A stretch of DNA of 64,000 nucleotides from Nansenia antarctica (lineage: Eukaryota > Chordata > Actinopteri > Argentiniformes > Microstomatidae): assembly GCA_963989245.1 (NCBI GenBank), contig OZ022339.1, positions 13,826,244 through 13,890,243 on the forward strand. Direction: 5' to 3'. The position numbers were made by a program, and so were the translations under genes. Below the pieces are notes generated by a model, which saw nothing but the letters and a program-made list of their open reading frames with translations, was not told the DNA's origin and did no database searches. Positions within the stretch are counted from its first letter, which is position 1; the number at the start of each line of letters is the position of its first letter. Of the stretch, positions 62,307 through 64,000 are shown in pieces.

Positions 62307-62642
62307 TGTCGTATATTTCTGTAGTATGTATGATCTATGTATGAATATGTAGTATGTTTTAGACACACACACATACCGGGGCATGCAGGGACATGATGCC
62401 CTCTAGCAATGAGGGTTCTATGGCAACCAGATGACCAGCAGGGACCTTTGGGGGTTGGGCAGGGACACACATACACGCTGGCCCCTCCCCTCTGGAGCGG
62501 AACGGGGAGAGAGAGAGAGGGAGCGTTCTCTTCCCACCCGAGGTCCATGGGGAACGCATGTAATGTATAAATCTGCCTGTAACTGATTAAATTGTCTTAA
62601 ACTAACTGTTCTTTGATTCATAACCAATAAGAATACACGACA
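62307..62642 (+). repeat. 3' LTR (336 bp)
   Basis: I found no difference from the 5' LTR on reading both copies base by base. It is followed by TAGG, the target duplication. Confidence 0.95.
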
Positions 62643-64000
62643 TAGGCCTAATGGGTTTATTTGAAAAGCGTTACTGATTATTGGGTTTCATAATAATATT
62701 ATGACCGTAGGTGACCTCAGGTGTGTTTTTGTTCGCCCAAAAGGTAAAACCTTTCATCATATCACATTCCGAGCAAAGGCAGTCACTCAGCAACAAAGTC
62801 ATTTCCCAAAATGTTTTTACTACGCTGTTTTGGGAGCAGCTCACTTTCTCTCAGGTGACAGTCTCGAGGGGACAGAGGAATGATTGCTTGAGCAGGAGGC
62901 AAATTCCAGACATTTTTGCTTTTGGAGGTAACATACAGTACCCTAAGTACTGGAAAGAGGAAGCATTTTGTCTTCTTTTAGTATCATACCATTCGTTGTT
63001 GTTATTTTTTCAGATTGGGTTCACCATTTAGAAAGTACAGAACATTTTAATTGCCTATTTCAGTGCTCCAAAAGTATATGAAGAAAATGAAGCACTCGTG
63101 TTTAGTATTCGGTCGACAATCCTTTGCATACAATAACTGCGACCCATTGACCCTATCAGACACTGGGTATCTCTGCAGCCATCTTCGGTTGTTGCTTGTC
63201 TTGAGGGTTTTGCCTAAAATCTTATCATGAGGAAATGAAATGCATTTTTAATTGGATGTAAATCTAAAGATTTACTTGGCCGGCAAAAACCTTTCCACTT
63301 TCCTATGTCAGTATGTTTTAGGTCATTGTCTTACTGTATGATGAAGCACCATCCAATGAATTTGGAGGCATTTGCTCACGCCTACCTCCTAGAGATGGTT
63401 CTTGATCTGTGTGACATTGACACATTCACGCCTACCTCCTAGAGAGTGTTTTTGATCTGTGTGACAGTGTGTTTTGGGTTTCTTCTTAATTATGGTGAGC
63501 ATTCTTGGTCATCAAGTCACATCAAGTCTTCCTTGGCCTACCAGCCCATGTGTGATAGCTCACCAGTGCTTTCTTTATTTTTTTTACTGATGTTCCAAAC
63601 TGTTGATTTTTGTAAGTGTAAGGTTTAGACTATGTTTCTGATTGGTTTCAACCTCGTAGTGGCTTCCTTGACTTTCATTGACGTCTCTTTGGTCCTCTTG
63701 TTGACAGCCACCAATATCAGACTCCAAAGGCAAATGCAAAGTGTAGAATCAATACTAGACATTGACAACACTCTTATGCCAGCACAATTGATGTGACAAA
63801 ACACACGTGACAAACCAGAAACACCTGTCAAGACAGTTTTCCAATACCTGAAATATGGGGACTATGTATAAAAAAATTGTTGTAATTTCAAAAACATTGA
63901 ATTAAATCTGTTTTAACCTCATAGTAGTTGTTTGATTTTAAATCCATTTTAAAAAACCTTTGGAGTATAGAGCCAAAAGAAGACACAATTCTTCCTCAGG
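62643..64000. other. Flanking sequence with transposon-derived pieces, no exon seen
   Basis: 63085-63420 contains TTTAGTATTCGGTCGACAAT and GGTCATTGTCTTACTGTATG, a layout common in fish DNA-transposon relics, and ACGCCTACCTCCTAGAGA occurs twice (63379 and 63428). 63208-63262 resembles 49889-49945. The next exon of the C8orf58-like gene was not found. Confidence 0.45.

Larger units (their letters stand above)
55657..62642 (+). mobile_element. Endogenous retrovirus, internally deleted, with identical LTRs
   Basis: This 6,986-bp provirus-like element is flanked by TAGG (55653-55656 and 62643-62646). Order: 336-bp 5' LTR, primer-binding site, ~2.0 kb leader, gag, in-frame UAG, remnant pol, unassigned 3' coding region, short 3' non-coding region with an A-tract, purine-rich tract, 336-bp 3' LTR. 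Same-frame gag and pol separated by UAG is the arrangement of gamma- and epsilonretroviruses. Reverse transcriptase, integrase core and env are not recognisable. It lies in sense orientation in or just after the C8orf58-like gene. Confidence 0.95.

Overview
This is vertebrate nuclear DNA, almost certainly from a teleost fish. Genes are split by GT-AG introns. The proteins read as fish orthologues of CALHM3 and HELLS/LSH. The spacers carry long CA, GA and TA microsatellites, minisatellites, hAT-type transposons and MITEs, L1- and L2-type LINE pieces, and one endogenous retrovirus. I could not assign a species.

Layout: (1) 139-2122, minus strand: a complete four-exon calhm3, a pore-forming calcium-homeostasis-modulator channel subunit. 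(2) 2123-7204: a repeat-rich spacer with a hAT-like element and two near-identical copies of a ~620 bp segment. The second copy interrupts an L1-type ORF1 and is bounded by a 16 bp direct repeat. (3) 7205-17943, minus strand: a complete 23-exon hells gene. The exons join in frame to 859 codons and all SNF2 motifs are present; one intron uses a GC donor. E2F-like and CCAAT sites lie just upstream. (4) About 18.4-38.9 kb: a gene-poor stretch with 66-bp, 29-bp and 18-bp minisatellites, a 750-bp pyrimidine tract, a G-rich array, LINE remnants and a MITE. (5) 38979-54933, plus strand: three exons of a gene whose product resembles the poorly characterised C8orf58/DUF4657 family. Both ends of the gene lie outside what I can identify. 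Its introns hold a TIR transposon with a retroposon nested inside it, L2 and L1 fragments, and simple repeats. (6) 55657-62642: an endogenous retrovirus with two LTRs that read as identical and a 4-bp target-site duplication. (7) 62643-64000: repeat-derived flank.

The most notable object is the retrovirus. It keeps an open 585-codon gag, an in-frame UAG and then 632 open codons. Reverse transcriptase, the integrase catalytic core and a recognisable env are absent, and the protease active-site motif is disrupted. Identical LTRs combined with in-frame deletions suggest a recently mobilised, non-autonomous element that depended on a helper. That is inference. calhm3 and hells are unrelated in function, and nothing here suggests an operon-like system.
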